From Polytrichum commune (Eukaryota > Streptophyta > Polytrichopsida > Polytrichales > Polytrichaceae), in contig OX485806.1 of the NCBI GenBank assembly GCA_950295325.1, positions 33,482,001 to 33,542,000 of the forward strand: DNA of 60,000 nucleotides, in the 5' to 3' direction. Below the pieces are notes generated by a model. It was not told the origin of the DNA. It saw only the letters and a list, made by a program, of their open reading frames with translations, and searched no databases. Shown here one piece after another: positions 38,001-50,063 of the stretch; the first letter of the stretch is position 1; each line of letters opens with the position of its first letter. A program made the translations under genes and the position numbers.

Positions 38001-38088
38001 CTAATGTCCTCTTCCATGTTACGGATGGGAGGTGAAACCCCCTTCCGACTATGTGACTCATTCAATTTTAGAAGAGGAACTTCGAGGC
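38001..38088 (-). other. Candidate upstream coding exon of gene A
   Basis: Bounded by CAG| at 38088 and |GTAAAT at 38001. It is open in one frame (LEVPLLKLNESHSRK then PPIRNMEEDIR) and ends leaving two bases. Another acidic open segment with a CAG acceptor lies at about 38121-38288 (EDAQVGEASGEQFQETDQ). Together they resemble in character the acidic N-terminal exons of gene B. Linkage to gene A is inferred from strand and position only. Confidence 0.35.
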
Positions 38089-38288
38089 CTGTAGAAAGAT
38101 CAAAAAACAGATGAAAGTGCTATGAGGGCGTGATTTGTGCACAATCGTCCAAATCTTCATCGCCTTATTTGTTCTGGTATAGTTCGTGGTCATGATTATT
38201 CATGTCTTGATCGGTCTCTTGAAACTGCTCTCCACTTGCCTCCCCTACTTGCGCATCCTCTGACACTAATGTCGCATTCTGAAACATT

Positions 38289-39444
38289 GATCTAAATATT
38301 GTCATCTCCGAGTACACCCCAATGACTTGATATTGGACATATCAATGATAACCCACCTTTATATGTATAGGTATTACTCTCGCTTATTTTGTGATGCCAA
38401 CTAAATGTACATAGTGATATGTATGTTGATGTCATATGCTTGTCTTACAGATTATACGGCCTCAAAATTTGAATGGGGTAAACTTGATGAAGAACTACCT
38501 TATACAAATTCCACCTGGATGGCCTGAACACAATTTGTGTTTAATGCCGAGGTTGAGCAAATGTGTGACGTAAAGATAAAGGATGACATGAGATGACATC
38601 AAGAACATGACCTTCTCTATAATTAATGGACAACATACTAGGGGAAAGTTAGTATGCGAGCGGAGAGCGGAGAACTCGATTTGAGACATGAAATGAGAGG
38701 AAAAATGCACCTATAACCGCGGGAATGAATGAAAAACATCTAACTATTTTTAGAAAATTTTAATGGTTAGGTAGTCTATTACCATGGAAATAGGCCAACA
38801 TTTTAATAAAATACAACATTAGGGCTTACATCAGTATGACGTCACCAGTTCAATATCCAAACACGTATACTATAGTACATATTACTGTAAATTAAAAACA
38901 TGTACTATTTGAAGTAAACACGAAGGAGGTCTCTTAATAAAATTTCTCCACATACAGTACACCTTCTATAAGTGTGAAGTTAAACACTTAGCCTACCCAA
39001 ACAAACAAGGATTTTGCCTTTTGACCAATAAACTCAATGAAAAAAAATCATTGCAGGGGGGTGCCTGCAACGGCATCCCATTCCAGGTTGCCCTTCATGT
39101 ATAATCTGCCACCCTAACCTAACCTGCCTAAGGGCCACTAAATCATAAGCCCAGAAATCAAATTAAACACATAGCGTACCCAAACAAACACAAATTCAAC
39201 CATATGACCAATGTGCAGATATCTAAGTTACCACCCGGATTAGCAAACATTGGCAATGTACTTTACCGATTTCACCTCTAGAATTTTAGTTGTATAGTAT
39301 GATCCTATTCAAAGTTGTGTTTGTAGACCATTGTGTAATATAGATGTGCACCTCATATCATTGTTGAACATACTCATGCAGAGATATTAGTAAAGACACT
39401 TGAATGCCATGTTTCAAACAATGGTAGTCAATAGAATGAAAAAC
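38289..39444. other. Spacer between genes A and B
   Basis: AT-rich with no protein-like ORF. A pair of related blocks (AAACACTTAGCCTACCCAAACAAACAAGG at 38983 and AAACACATAGCGTACCCAAACAAACA at 39164) marks a small duplication. It should contain gene B's 3' flank. Confidence 0.5.
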
Positions 39445-42400
39445 TCAGCTCCCATCCGAGGAGTCTTCACGATCAGACTCTAGAGCTTCAATATCACAAA
39501 ACTCAATACATCTACCTGGATAAGATTTAGGAATAATAGTACGATAAACTCCACTAGCTAGTTCAATTGCAGTGTCATTTGCGTAGGAAGGGAGTTCCCA
39601 AGTCTTTGGAGGACTTGGATAAAACGTAGGGTCACAAAAGAAAGGGCGGTGACTAGGATAGCTCATTGGTCCAAATCTACAAATTCCAAAAGCACCATGG
39701 TTAGGGATCCATATTAATCACAACGACGCTCAAAAGTTAAAAAAATGTATGAGAAAATGTTCAACAAACTCACTTACTGAATCGAGACTTCTTCACAATT
39801 CTCGGGACCACAAGTACATCGCCCTCCGGGTCTTCAGTACTTGCCGTTGCTACAAAAATGACCTCAGGAGCAACACTCGAACGAATCAAGGGTTGTAGTA
39901 CGGCATGGAAAATGGCCTCATCAGCCTCTAATGCCACAATGTGACGCTCGACGTTGCGGCACGCATGGATGGAAGATCCTACAATAAAAAGAATGACAAC
40001 AAAATTAGTGTGATTTCTCTGGAAATAACAGGGAATAGTTTAGGTGTGAGTTGGCAGATTGAATCAACATACCCGTAGCAGCAGTGCAGTCTAAAACAAC
40101 ATCCCCAGGGGAGGTACAACTCTGAATTAACATCTGCATTAAAAGAGCAGACTTCTCTCTTGGACCACGCCACGGGGTGGGTCCATTCATGAGCTGATCC
40201 TCACGAGAGACGAGGTTCTGTAGAATATCATCTCTTGATACATCTACCCCGTGTCGGTCAAGAGCGGGAACAAGCTGAAATGAGAATTTGGAAGCAGGTT
40301 TGCCAGGCATGGTCCTCACGACCAATGTAATCCCGAAACGCATAGTCTGCCATGGTCCAAAATAAGTGAACTGAGAACAATGAACCAAAAATATGATGAA
40401 ATCAATATGTAGCATTCGTGTCAAACAAAGATTTAAAATTTCACAAAAAATGAAGAGGAAATTAAATTAGTGAATGAACTTACAGTGACACTCTGATTAA
40501 TCGGGGACGTCAGATGAAGGCGGTTCATACCCCACCACTCCTTCCGAACTTGAAAATCGAAACACTCACAATATCCAAGAATCATGGCTTTTGTAGTCAT
40601 TCGAAAAGGGTGAAATAAAATGATGGCCCCGTCATCATGCAAGTGGTTATCGGCAAAATCAAAGATTGGCTGAAGCCACTCGTGAGTCTCTTGATTCCAG
40701 GCAGGAATCGACGTTGGTGGGTTGGATATCCCCGGAACGGGCAAGCCCTCTGGGATATCTGCAAGTATGAAGTCCAGACAGGGCTGGACACCGGTAGTCC
40801 CCTTGTAGAATCGAACTTTGCTTTTGGAATGTTGTTCAATAAACAAGCACACCCAGAAATTAGTACATCTCCACATAAATATGGGCTTTCAAATGGACAA
40901 ACATATCTAACCATAAAACACACAAACTAACCTTACATCAGATTAGCCTTAAAACACACAAACTAACCATATAAGAAACCTATGTAACCTTATATCAGAA
41001 TAACCTATTACCTTACAGTTCAAACCAACTTTATATGGGATTACCCATAAAAGAACCTATGTAACCTTATATCAGAGTAACCTATTACATCAAAGTTCAG
41101 ATTAGCCTAATAGGTAGCCAATCTAACCTTATATCAGATTACCCTTATATGAAGCCTATCTAACCTCGTACCAAATTATCCTGATAACACTCAATTTAAT
41201 CTAAGCTTATATCAGAATTCACTAATACACAGGTCTAACCTCAATTCCAATTACACTTATAATTTCAGAAATTTCTAACAATCTTTCATCTTATTACCCT
41301 TATACCCAACATTGCTAACTAACCATATAATATCAGATTACACTTGTGACCCACATATGTAACCTCATATCAGATTACTCTTGTGACCCACATATATAAC
41401 CTCATATCAGATTACTCTTGTGACCCACATATATAACTTCATATCAGATTACACTTGTATCAAGCACATCTAGATATCAATATCAACTATGATTGTGACA
41501 GTAGAGGTTGAATACCAGAAAATTAAATAGCTGATAATCCAATACCAGCAAATCTAAAACCAGAAAATATGGCTCGGGAAGAGACACCGTAACTCGACAC
41601 TAACTAAACTTATAACATATTTAAGTAAGTAAGCTTATATCAAATTAAAATAATTAAGCTTATATCAGACTACACTAACTAAGATTATATCAGATTTCAC
41701 TAAGTAAGCGTATATCAGATTACCCTAATACCCAACATTGCAAACTAACCTGATATCATATTACCATAATACCCAACATTGCAAACTAACCCGATATCAA
41801 ATAACACCTATTACACACATATATAACCTCATAAAATATAGCCTTAGAACATATTAAAACTTATAATAAGCATATCCATCACATCATATTAGCCATGTAT
41901 GAAGCCTATCTATCCATATATCAGATTGTCCTTATTGCACTCAAATATAGCCTTACATCAGATTACACTTATAGCTTTATATCAGATTAACCTTATGTCA
42001 GACTAATCAACTATAAGGTTACAACAATAATGTTGGCGTAAGAGGCAAAAGAAAAATACCTTAATCATGAAGCTTTTCAAGTCCTTGTAATAAGAGGTGT
42101 AGTCATCAGAGCTACTGCCAAGGACTTCGTTCATGGACGCATTGAGAATGAGCTCGTCAATGTTGCTATCGTTATCCTCTCCCAAATTAAAAATTGGACT
42201 CAACTGGTCGTATGATGAATCCCGTTTTGTACCTCGGGAAAAAATATGAGCTTGTGATCCTGAATCAGTAGTGGGGGTTGGGGAAACAATAGTTTTACCT
42301 TCTGGCTCAGAATGGGGGTTCATCTTCTTTTTCCCCTTCATGGTAGTCTTCTCTAGAGACTTCTGAAGTTTTTCCATCTCTTTCTGTGCCGCTTTCTCCT

Positions 42401-42747
42401 CCGCTTCCTTTACTCTAAGCGCCTTCCTCCTATCCTCTTCTAGACGACGGGATAGGGCCTTTGCCCTCTCATGCTCGTCTTCAATGCCCTGTAAGTCAAT
42501 CATTTCAACACCCGATTCTCCAACTGCCTCCCTTGATTTCCTAAGTTCAGTTTCAAAGGAAGGAGTGAAACTAGGAGCACAGTCAAGGTACCAACCACCT
42601 CCTGTGAGATGTGATGTGGACCATGTACGCTGTTGATTTGCAGAGAACATGCACGTGGAGTTAGACCAGTCAAGCCATGCAGAGAGGAATATAGGGAGAT
42701 CTTCTTTTGTTATTGCTCCTTTTGCAAGGCGCTCGTACTTGAAATAC
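39445..42747 (-). CDS. Gene B, 3' part: amino-methyltransferase-like protein
   Basis: Exons on the minus strand are 42060-42747, 40484-~40876 (acceptor uncertain), 40073-40370, 39778-39978 and 39445-39676. The first gives a segment with GGGWYLDCAPSFTPSF, which pairs with gene A's GGWYLECHVNFTPD, then a Lys/Glu-rich coiled coil. The second holds CLDFILADIPEGLPVPGI, in the place of a DPPY motif, and HDDGAIILFHP. The third and fourth hold QLMNGPTPWRGPREK and, across a phase-correct splice, SPGDVVLDCTAATGSS and RHIVALEADEAIF. This motif IV-before-motif I order is that of beta-class N4/N6 amino-methyltransferases. With canonical splicing the last exon stops at 39663; a one-base shift would open it to 39445. 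The missing DPPY makes activity uncertain. The 41-42 kb intron is full of satellite-like sequence. Confidence 0.6.
40900..42001. repeat. Degenerate satellite-like repeats in gene B intron
   Basis: Dense repeats of ATATCAGATTA, CCTTATATCAGATTAC, GTGACCCACATAT and AACCTCATATCAGATTAC, with a copy of CAACTATGATTGTGACAGTA at about 41483. They are the same words as in the 45.28-47.56 kb array, but without its regular higher-order period. Confidence 0.75.
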
Positions 42748-43029
42748 CTGCGGGAAAGACACAGCTCAATATTAAATATAGCTGCCATATAAAGAACCAA
42801 AACACTAAGCCAAATATAAGATCTCTTGTAGGAAAATGAGAGGAAGTTAACTCTTCGCACAATAATGCAAGTACCATTAATTGTAACTTAATATCAGATT
42901 ACCCTTAGAACAAGCCTATCTAACCCAATACCAGATTATCCTCACAACACCTCATATCACATTACACTTCACACCCACATATATAACCTCATATCAGATT
43001 ACACAAGAGACCCACATAAATGACCTCAT

Positions 43030-45274
43030 TGATGCACCCCATGGGTCGTTCCCTTGCAATTTAGCTCAAGAAGACTCACAGTGAGACATCACGTAAATTT
43101 ATATTCGCTTGAGAACTACCGTGCCTCATTAATATGTTCGGTCTCTAATTAATAATCCCTCTCTTCTCCTTATGATATGAATATAATTATTGGAGTGAAC
43201 ACAACCTCATTATCTTAATTCTTACTCTCAATGTAAGACATCATTGATAATAAGAACCATTAGATTTTAAAGAAAGCTTCAAGAGGTGTAACAATATCCT
43301 TGATAATAATATAGTATTCAATAAATTGTATGAATCCTTAATGTTAGTAGTTCATAAACATTAATCACACAAATGATAATAATCTTATAATGATGAAGAA
43401 GATCTAATATTCTTGAGTCTTCATTTTTAAACTCAAGTGTTACTACTTATAATATTGTAACTTGACATATATGCATATAGTAGTTATAATTTCATGAACA
43501 CATCATTAATTGTTTTGCAATGTCACGTTTAACATTCAAAGTGTTTTAATGACAAGAATAATTATAACTCTCTTGAGGTTTATTCAATAGAAAGAACTCC
43601 TCTTTGATTGTTAATGACATCCAACAACTCACAAAGTATCTTAAGAGAAGAAACACTTTTACTATAAAGTGTTTCTTGATGACGAGAAGATAAACCTATC
43701 TCTCTTGAGTTTTGCTCAAGAGAGAGATAGATCTTCTCTTGAATAGATAATCCTTCAAATTGTAATGACATCCAACAACTCGCAAAGAATCTTAAAGTAA
43801 GAAGCTTCAATAACAATTGTAGTAAGTAATATTACTTCATTCATATGTATTCAAACTTTGATATGAATTAATGTCTTCATCATTCTTGTTAATCATAAGT
43901 TCAACAATCAATATGTAGTATAATATGTATAATACTTATAAGTCAATTATGTAGTTTTCAATAATAAGCTCCCCCTCTTTTGAAGGAGTTGCAATCGTTA
44001 AGTTGTTTTGTTTAAATCATAACATGCATATAATTCTTCAATCATTCAATCACATGTATATTTATAATTCCCTTTTGAGGAGATCAATGATAAGTTCCGC
44101 TTTGAGAGATAATCTTGTTTCCTTCACTCAAGTTGACAATCGCTTTCTCAATTCAATCTCTCTCAAAGTCCCATTGATTCTCCAATTTGTCTTGAGCGCT
44201 TTGTTCTCACCCTCACACTATCTTTTGAGTTCTTTCTCAAAAGAGTCTACTCAATCTACTCTACTCTCGGTTGCTCAATCACTTAAGCTACAAAGTACCA
44301 TTGACGACTCGTAGTTCAAATTGAGAGAGGTAGAAAGATCACACGCATTTGTAGAAAAGATAAGTGTATTGCAAAAGTTCCTCGAGAGGAGAGTTACAAA
44401 AGCTTCAAGTGATTCTTGACACTCAAATTTAAGATAACTTCGTTGTGTAGAAAATGAGGTAATAGTCTCCTAATTTGCTTCCCTTATATAGTATTCTCTT
44501 CCTAATCCAAAATCTACATTAAGAGTGGTTGTGATCTCCTCTTTTCTAAATAACTATCTATCTTCAAAATAGGTAGATGTTAACTAACTTAAACGGTTAT
44601 AACCGTTTTACCATTTGAATGTTCAAGTCTCTAAGATTCTACTATATCCTTGTCGTGGCTACATTGTAATTCCTTTTGAGAATGCAATCAAGTCTTCACA
44701 TTTGCTTGATTCCAATGATTTGTATTAAACATACTAGTAGAATCTATTCTTATCCTATATGCTCATAATGCATCTTCATAATGTTTTTGTATCATAAGAA
44801 TCTAAAATTCTTACATAATTCATAATCATGCTTCTTCAAAATTCCATAATCATGTCTCTTCAAAATCTTACATTCTAATATATTCCCTAACCATACTTCT
44901 TCAGATAATCCTTCATCCTCCAAATCCTACATATATTATGCTAATGGAATGTAATACATACTTCCTAATAACCTATATACCTCTTACATAAGTCCTTTCA
45001 TCCTTATATAATAGTCCTCCTTCCTAAATTCTAAGTTTTCCCTTTGTTAAGCCACTGGGTACCCATTGCCGTGGGTAATGGGACCTATAACCGCGCGTAA
45101 TGTGCGTAAAACCGTGGCAGTGACCCTATTACCGTGGCCGACCTTCGGAGAGCTTTCGGTGTTCTTCTTCGGCATTCTTCCTTGGCAATTCTTCCTCTTT
45201 CTCTCCGGAGTTGTTTGATGTCGTTATGTGCTCTAATCTTGCCTCTTTCTATCTTGTAATGTTGTTGCTTAACA
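43030..45274. mobile_element. Solo LTR inserted in the satellite array, TSD CTCAT
   Basis: Runs TGATGCACCCC...TTGCTTAACA and is flanked by CTCAT at 43025-43029 and 45275-45279. The flanks rejoin into a normal satellite unit (GACCTCATATCATATAACACTT), which confirms the insertion ends. It is 2245 bp, with no retrotransposon genes seen. A GC-richer block with GGGTACCCATT and ATTACCGTGGCC lies near 45055-45140. Confidence 0.75.
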
Positions 45275-47560
45275 CTCATATCATATAACACTTGTATAAA
45301 GCATATCTAGATATCAAAATCAACTATGATTGTGACAGTATAGTTTGAATACCAGTGAATCTGTCTCGGGATCGAGACACTCATCTCGGCCCTGGAATTT
45401 CAGAAATATCCAACCTTATATCACATTACCCTAACTCTAATTGTATCACATTTCACTAACTTAGCTTAGATCATATTACACTACAACCCAACATTGCTAA
45501 CTTAACCTATATCAGATTATACTTGTGACCCACATAAGAAACCTCATATCAGATTACACTTCACACCCACATATATATCCTCATATCAGATTACACAAGA
45601 GACCCACATATATAACCTCATATCAGATAACAATTGTATAAAGCATATCTAGATATCATAATCAACTATGATTGTCACAATATAGTTTGAATACCAGCTA
45701 AACTGTCTCGGGACCGAGACACTCATCTCGGCCCTGGAATTTCAGAAATATCTACCCTTATAGCACATTACCCTAACTCTGATTGTATCACATTTCACTT
45801 ACTTAGCTTAGATCAGATTACACTACAACCCAACATTGCTAACTTAACCTATATCAGATTACACTTCTGACCCACATAAGAAACCTCAAATCAGATTACA
45901 CTTGTGACCCACATATATAACCTCATATCAGATTACACTTCACACCCACACATATATCCTCATATCAGATTGTACTTGAGACCCACATATATGACCTCAT
46001 ATCATATAACACTTGTATAAAGCATATCTAGATATCAAAATCAACTATGATTGTGACAGTATAGTTTGAATACAAGAGCATCTGTCTGGGGACCGAGACA
46101 TTCATCTCGGCCCTGGAATTTCAGAAATATCTACCCTTATAGCACATTACCCTAACTCTGATTGTATCACATTTCACTTACTTAGCTTAGATCAGATTAC
46201 ACTACAACCCAACATTGCTAACTTAGCTTATATCAGATTACACTTGTGACCCACATAAGAAACCTCATATCAGATTACACTTCACACCCACATATATATA
46301 TCCTCATATCAGATTACACAAGAGACCCACATATATAACCTCATATCATATAACAATTGTATAAAGCATATCTAGAAATCAAAATCAACTATGATTGTGA
46401 CAGTATAGTTTGAATACCAGCTAAGCTGTCTCGGGACCGAGACACCCATCTCGGCCCTGAAATTTCAGAATTATCTAACCTTATATCACATTACCCTAAC
46501 TCTGATTGTATCACATTTCACTTACTTAGCTTAGATCAGATTACATTACAACCCAACATTGCTAACTTAACCTATATCAGATTACACTTGTGACCCACAT
46601 AAGAAACCTCATATCAGATTACACTTCACACCCACATATATATCCTCATATCAGATTACACAAGAGACCCACATATATAACCTCATATCAGATAACAATT
46701 GTATAAAGCATATCTAGAAATCAAAATCAACTATGATTGTGGCAGTATAGTTTGAATACTAGCTAAGCTGTCTCGGGACCGAGACACCCATCTCGGCCCT
46801 GAAATTTCAGAAATATCTAACCTTATATCACATTACCCTAACTCTGATTGTGTCACATTTCACTTACTTAGCTTAGATCAGATTACACTACAACCCAACA
46901 TTGCTAACTTAACCTATATCAGATTACACTTGTGACCCACATAAGAAACCTCATATCAGATTACACTTCACACCCACATATATATCCTCATATCAGATTA
47001 CACAAGAGACCCACATATATAACCTCATATCAGATAACAATTGTATAAAGCATATCTAGAAATCAAAATCAACTATGATTGTGGCAGTATAGTTTGAATA
47101 CCAGTTAAACTGTCTCAGGACCGAGACACTCATCTCGGCCCTGAAATTTCAGAAATATCTAACCTTATATCACATTACCCTAACTCTGATTGTGTCACAT
47201 TTCACTTACTTAGCTTAGATCAGATTACACTACAACCCAACATTGCTAACTTAACCTATATCAGATTACACTTGTGACCCACATAAGAAACCTCACATCA
47301 GATTACACTTGTGACCCACATAAGAAACCTCACATCAGATTACACTTCACACCCACATATATAACCTCATATCAGATTACACTTGAGACCCACATATATG
47401 ACCTCATATCAGATAACACTTGTATAAAACATATCTAGATATCAGAATCAACTATGATTGTGACAGTATAGTTTGAATACCAGCGAATCTGTCTCGGGAC
47501 CGAGACACTCATCTCGGCCCTGAAATTGCAGAAACATACCAGCTTACATCATGTTACCCT
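45275..47560. repeat. ~350-bp satellite array in gene B intron
   Basis: TTGTATAAAGCATATCTAGA (with variants) recurs near 45290, 45638, 46013, 46353, 46701, 47041 and 47412, so units are about 340-375 bp. Each unit contains a hairpin GTCTCGG-GA-CCGAGAC followed by CATCTCGGCCCT, and several sub-repeats of CCTCATATCAGATTACACTT with CCCACATATATA. Length differences between units come from gain or loss of the sub-repeats. A diverged copy of the hairpin lies at about 47640. Confidence 0.9.
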
Positions 47561-47997
47561 TATTCTTAAGATTCCAGATTGACCTCAGATCATATTGCAC
47601 TTCTGCCAAAAATCCCGAGATTTGCATACCAGAAAATCTGGCTCGGGACCGAGACACTCAACTCGGCCCTCGAATCTCAGAAATCCAGATTGCCCTTATA
47701 CCCAACATTGCAAACTCACCTCATATCAGGTTACACTCATAACACACTTAACTATCCTCACCTCATAGCAAACCAAATCTCCAAGAACGCCACCAAACCC
47801 TCCCCCTCTCCCTCGACCGTCATCCCTCCCCCTCACCAGAAATTTCTCCCTCGGCATGTATAGGTGTCGCCCAGTGACCCTTTTAAAGTCTATCTCGGGG
47901 CCGAGACCTAGATTCTAACTTCTTAAAGTAATAGATCTGTAATCTCCGAGCACTATTCCAAAAAAACATTCAAGGTTTTTTGTTTTGGACAACTTAC

Positions 47998-48084
47998 CTC
48001 TTCCCCGAATTGTTGTTCTTCATTGTCCATGCTTAGTTCTCGAAGATCAACAATATCAGCGCCTTGTTCGAAATCGCCAATCTT
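47998..48084 (-). CDS. Gene B, candidate internal exon
   Basis: An 87-base, 29-codon phase-0 exon between GACAG| (48084) and |GTAAGT (47998). It is acidic, with FEQGADIVDLRELSMD. Its phase matches the candidate exon ending at 57519 on the far side of the retrotransposon. It does not join directly in frame to the 42747 exon, so at least one further exon would be needed between them. Membership of gene B is inferred from strand and order. Confidence 0.45.
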
Positions 48085-48212
48085 CTGTCATTGTATATGT
48101 CATGTGGTCATTAGCTATGAAGTTGGCCTTATAAAGTTTTATCAATTTGACGAACCCTTACCCTAAACCCAAGACCACTCAAGTCACCAATTGATAACAC
48201 TCTTTACAAACA

Positions 48213-48628
48213 TGTCACGTGAGGTGACATCGGGGGCTAAGTCACGTCAATTTAGGAGTAAATGGACTCCATTAGGAGTCCATGTGTGTTTGGATGAATA
48301 ATGGACTCCATTGGGAGTCCTAGTTAGTTGTTCATCCACTCCATGGATGACCTCCACATAGAATTGGGGTTGTATGGAGAGGAAGGCCTCTTGACTTGCC
48401 ATTGTTGTCAAGTCAAGTCTTGTGAGTGTGTTTTGAGAGAGAGAGCTTGTTGTTGCTATCTTATGGCTATGGTGTAGTATATCATGAGTAAAGCCTTTGC
48501 ATTCTTTCTCCATCACTTGCGCTCTTGGATTCTCCCTTCGTGGAGTGAGAGATAGCTTGACTCTTGTGTGTGAATTTCAGAGTTTCTTAATCTTTGTAGG
48601 AAGACTTCTTAGTTTCTTGAGCTTGGAG
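48213..48628 (+). repeat. 5' LTR (shared part)
   Basis: Begins with an inverted repeat TGTCAC-GTGAG-GTGACA that includes a CACGTG G-box. Then come two hairpins, TGGACTCC-ATTA-GGAGTCCA (48263-48282) and a near copy (48302-48321). It matches 57000-57415 almost base for base, then diverges at GAGCTTG. No convincing primer-binding site follows, so the true LTR end is not fixed. Confidence 0.75.
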
Positions 48629-49125
48629 AGAGAAACCCTCATACTTGACAACAATGGCTCAAAATTTTCATTTTTGGTTGTATTTCTGAGCTAGAATGGC
48701 CCAGTAATGAGCGCAAAAGAGTGATACAAGTGTTTGAAAGCTTAGTTTGTCATTTCTTGCAACCCTCAAGAAGATTTTGAGAGAAATCTTCCCATTTTTC
48801 TTTTGTTGTCTCTTTGTGTTTTCTTCAATTGTTGATGCTTGAATCTTGAGATTCCATTTGGTCTCAAGATTCTCAAGTCATATTTTTCTTGCTTGAAATT
48901 TGTGGAAGCAAAGTTTAATTCTTTAAACACAAACACAAACCAAATTCAAAATCCGATTTAGTTTTAATTTTGTTTGAGCTCCGGACGGATCCGGAGCTCA
49001 CCGGACCCTCCTGGAGCTCCGGTTCTGGACTCTGCGGGCGGGCGCAGGCCGGGCCCCACGGCAAGCGGGCGGCGCCAGCCAAGCCCCCACAGACAAGCCC
49101 CCACAGACAAGCCCCCCTTACCCTT
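48629..49125. other. Leader region of the retrotransposon with GC-rich hairpin
   Basis: 48629-48960 is AT-rich and non-coding. At 48976-48999, GAGCTCCGGA and TCCGGAGCTC form perfect 10-bp arms around CGGA, and a third arm copy lies at 49013-49022. Three CCCCCACAGACAAG-type repeats (49082-49117) and a (TA)n run at 49146-49164 follow. This GC-rich patch stands out sharply from its surroundings. Confidence 0.6.
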
Positions 49126-49908
49126 TTATTTTTTTATTTTTTTTAATATATATATATATATATTGTCATGTGGAGTGTCATCCTTCTCTCGGCGGAAATC
49201 CTGGATGCGCTGCATCTGGTCTCGCCGAAATCCACCATACTCCACCTCCAAATGTGCGACAAATTCAGCAAGGGGGTTAAATGGAGGTGGTGGACCAACA
49301 GCCGTCAATGCTGCTTGGGTAGCACGTGCCACCCGCGAAAGGGTTGCCGTGCTACTGCTAGCCACCATTGGCCCAAGTGCCAGTTCCGTGTCCTTAGACT
49401 CCGCCGGTGATTCCTCCTCCTTTAAGGTGGGTGGAGCTAAGGTAGCAACCGCCCCATCCTTAAGGGCTGAAATGAGCTCAACCCGAGCCTCCCAATACTG
49501 CTCCACCTCCCGAAGTTGTCGCTGATGACCCTCTGTCCAACGATTATAAGTTTGGAGTGCCTCATACTCCAAATGTTGAGGCAGAAGCTCAAAGACATAC
49601 CAATCATTGAAATTGGAAGACCTTTGACGCTTCTCCTTAATCCAGGTACGAAACCGGAGTTTCCAGTCGGGCAAAGAAATGCCCCCAGCTCGACCTGAGA
49701 ACCGATCACGCACTGAACCGTGGTGATCGTCCTCCATTTCGTCGAACGTGCCAACACTCCAAATCCGAAGCCTACTAGTAGTATCCAACGCCGAAATAGG
49801 CTCAAAAGCCTCGTTGGTATCTACCTCTGGCTCAAGATTTGTGGTATGCACGTCCTCCAAGTAATCTGGTGATGGAGATCGATAATATCGGCTCCTAGTT
49901 TGCACCAT
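49126..49908 (-). pseudogene. Gag capsid-like ORF in reverse orientation, truncated
   Basis: A minus-strand ORF from ATG 49908 starting MVQTRSRYYRSPSPDY. It has a charged N-terminus and a Trp-rich helical part (LPDWKLRFRTWIKEK, NDWYVFELLPQHLEYEALQTYNRW), resembling a Ty3/Gypsy retrotransposon Gag. Its last good part is EYGGFRRDQMQRIQDFRREK, the usual mid-capsid region, and it then runs into the (TA)n tract and stops. The C-terminal capsid half and zinc knuckle are absent here. A zinc knuckle on the plus strand starts at 50520. The simplest reading is an inverted segment of the element's own gag; an unrelated insertion is the alternative. Confidence 0.6.
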
Positions 49909-50063
49909 AAAATAATCACTTGAGTACCTGCAACTATCTACAAGGTAATGGCAACCTGCACCTGTTGCGGGCTATCTAAATGGCAATCCCTTGCCAAATG
50001 CCAAGTGTTTATGCCCCCATAATTCTAAAATTGTGCAAAGGTTTGAGATTGGTAATTAAAATG

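Noticed and set aside
45275-47560. Possible CRISPR-like array
   Set aside because: Units are ~350 bp with long internal similarity, not short repeats with unique spacers, and the context is a plant genome.
48247-48516. Minus-strand 89-codon ORF also present at 57034-57303
   Set aside because: It lies wholly inside the LTR and is repeated only because the LTR is. Its composition is not protein-like and it has no start context.
48974-49525. Plus-strand ORF rich in Pro, Ser and Arg
   Set aside because: It is antisense to the gag-like ORF and passes through the GC-rich hairpin and (TA)n tract. It reads as a shadow frame.
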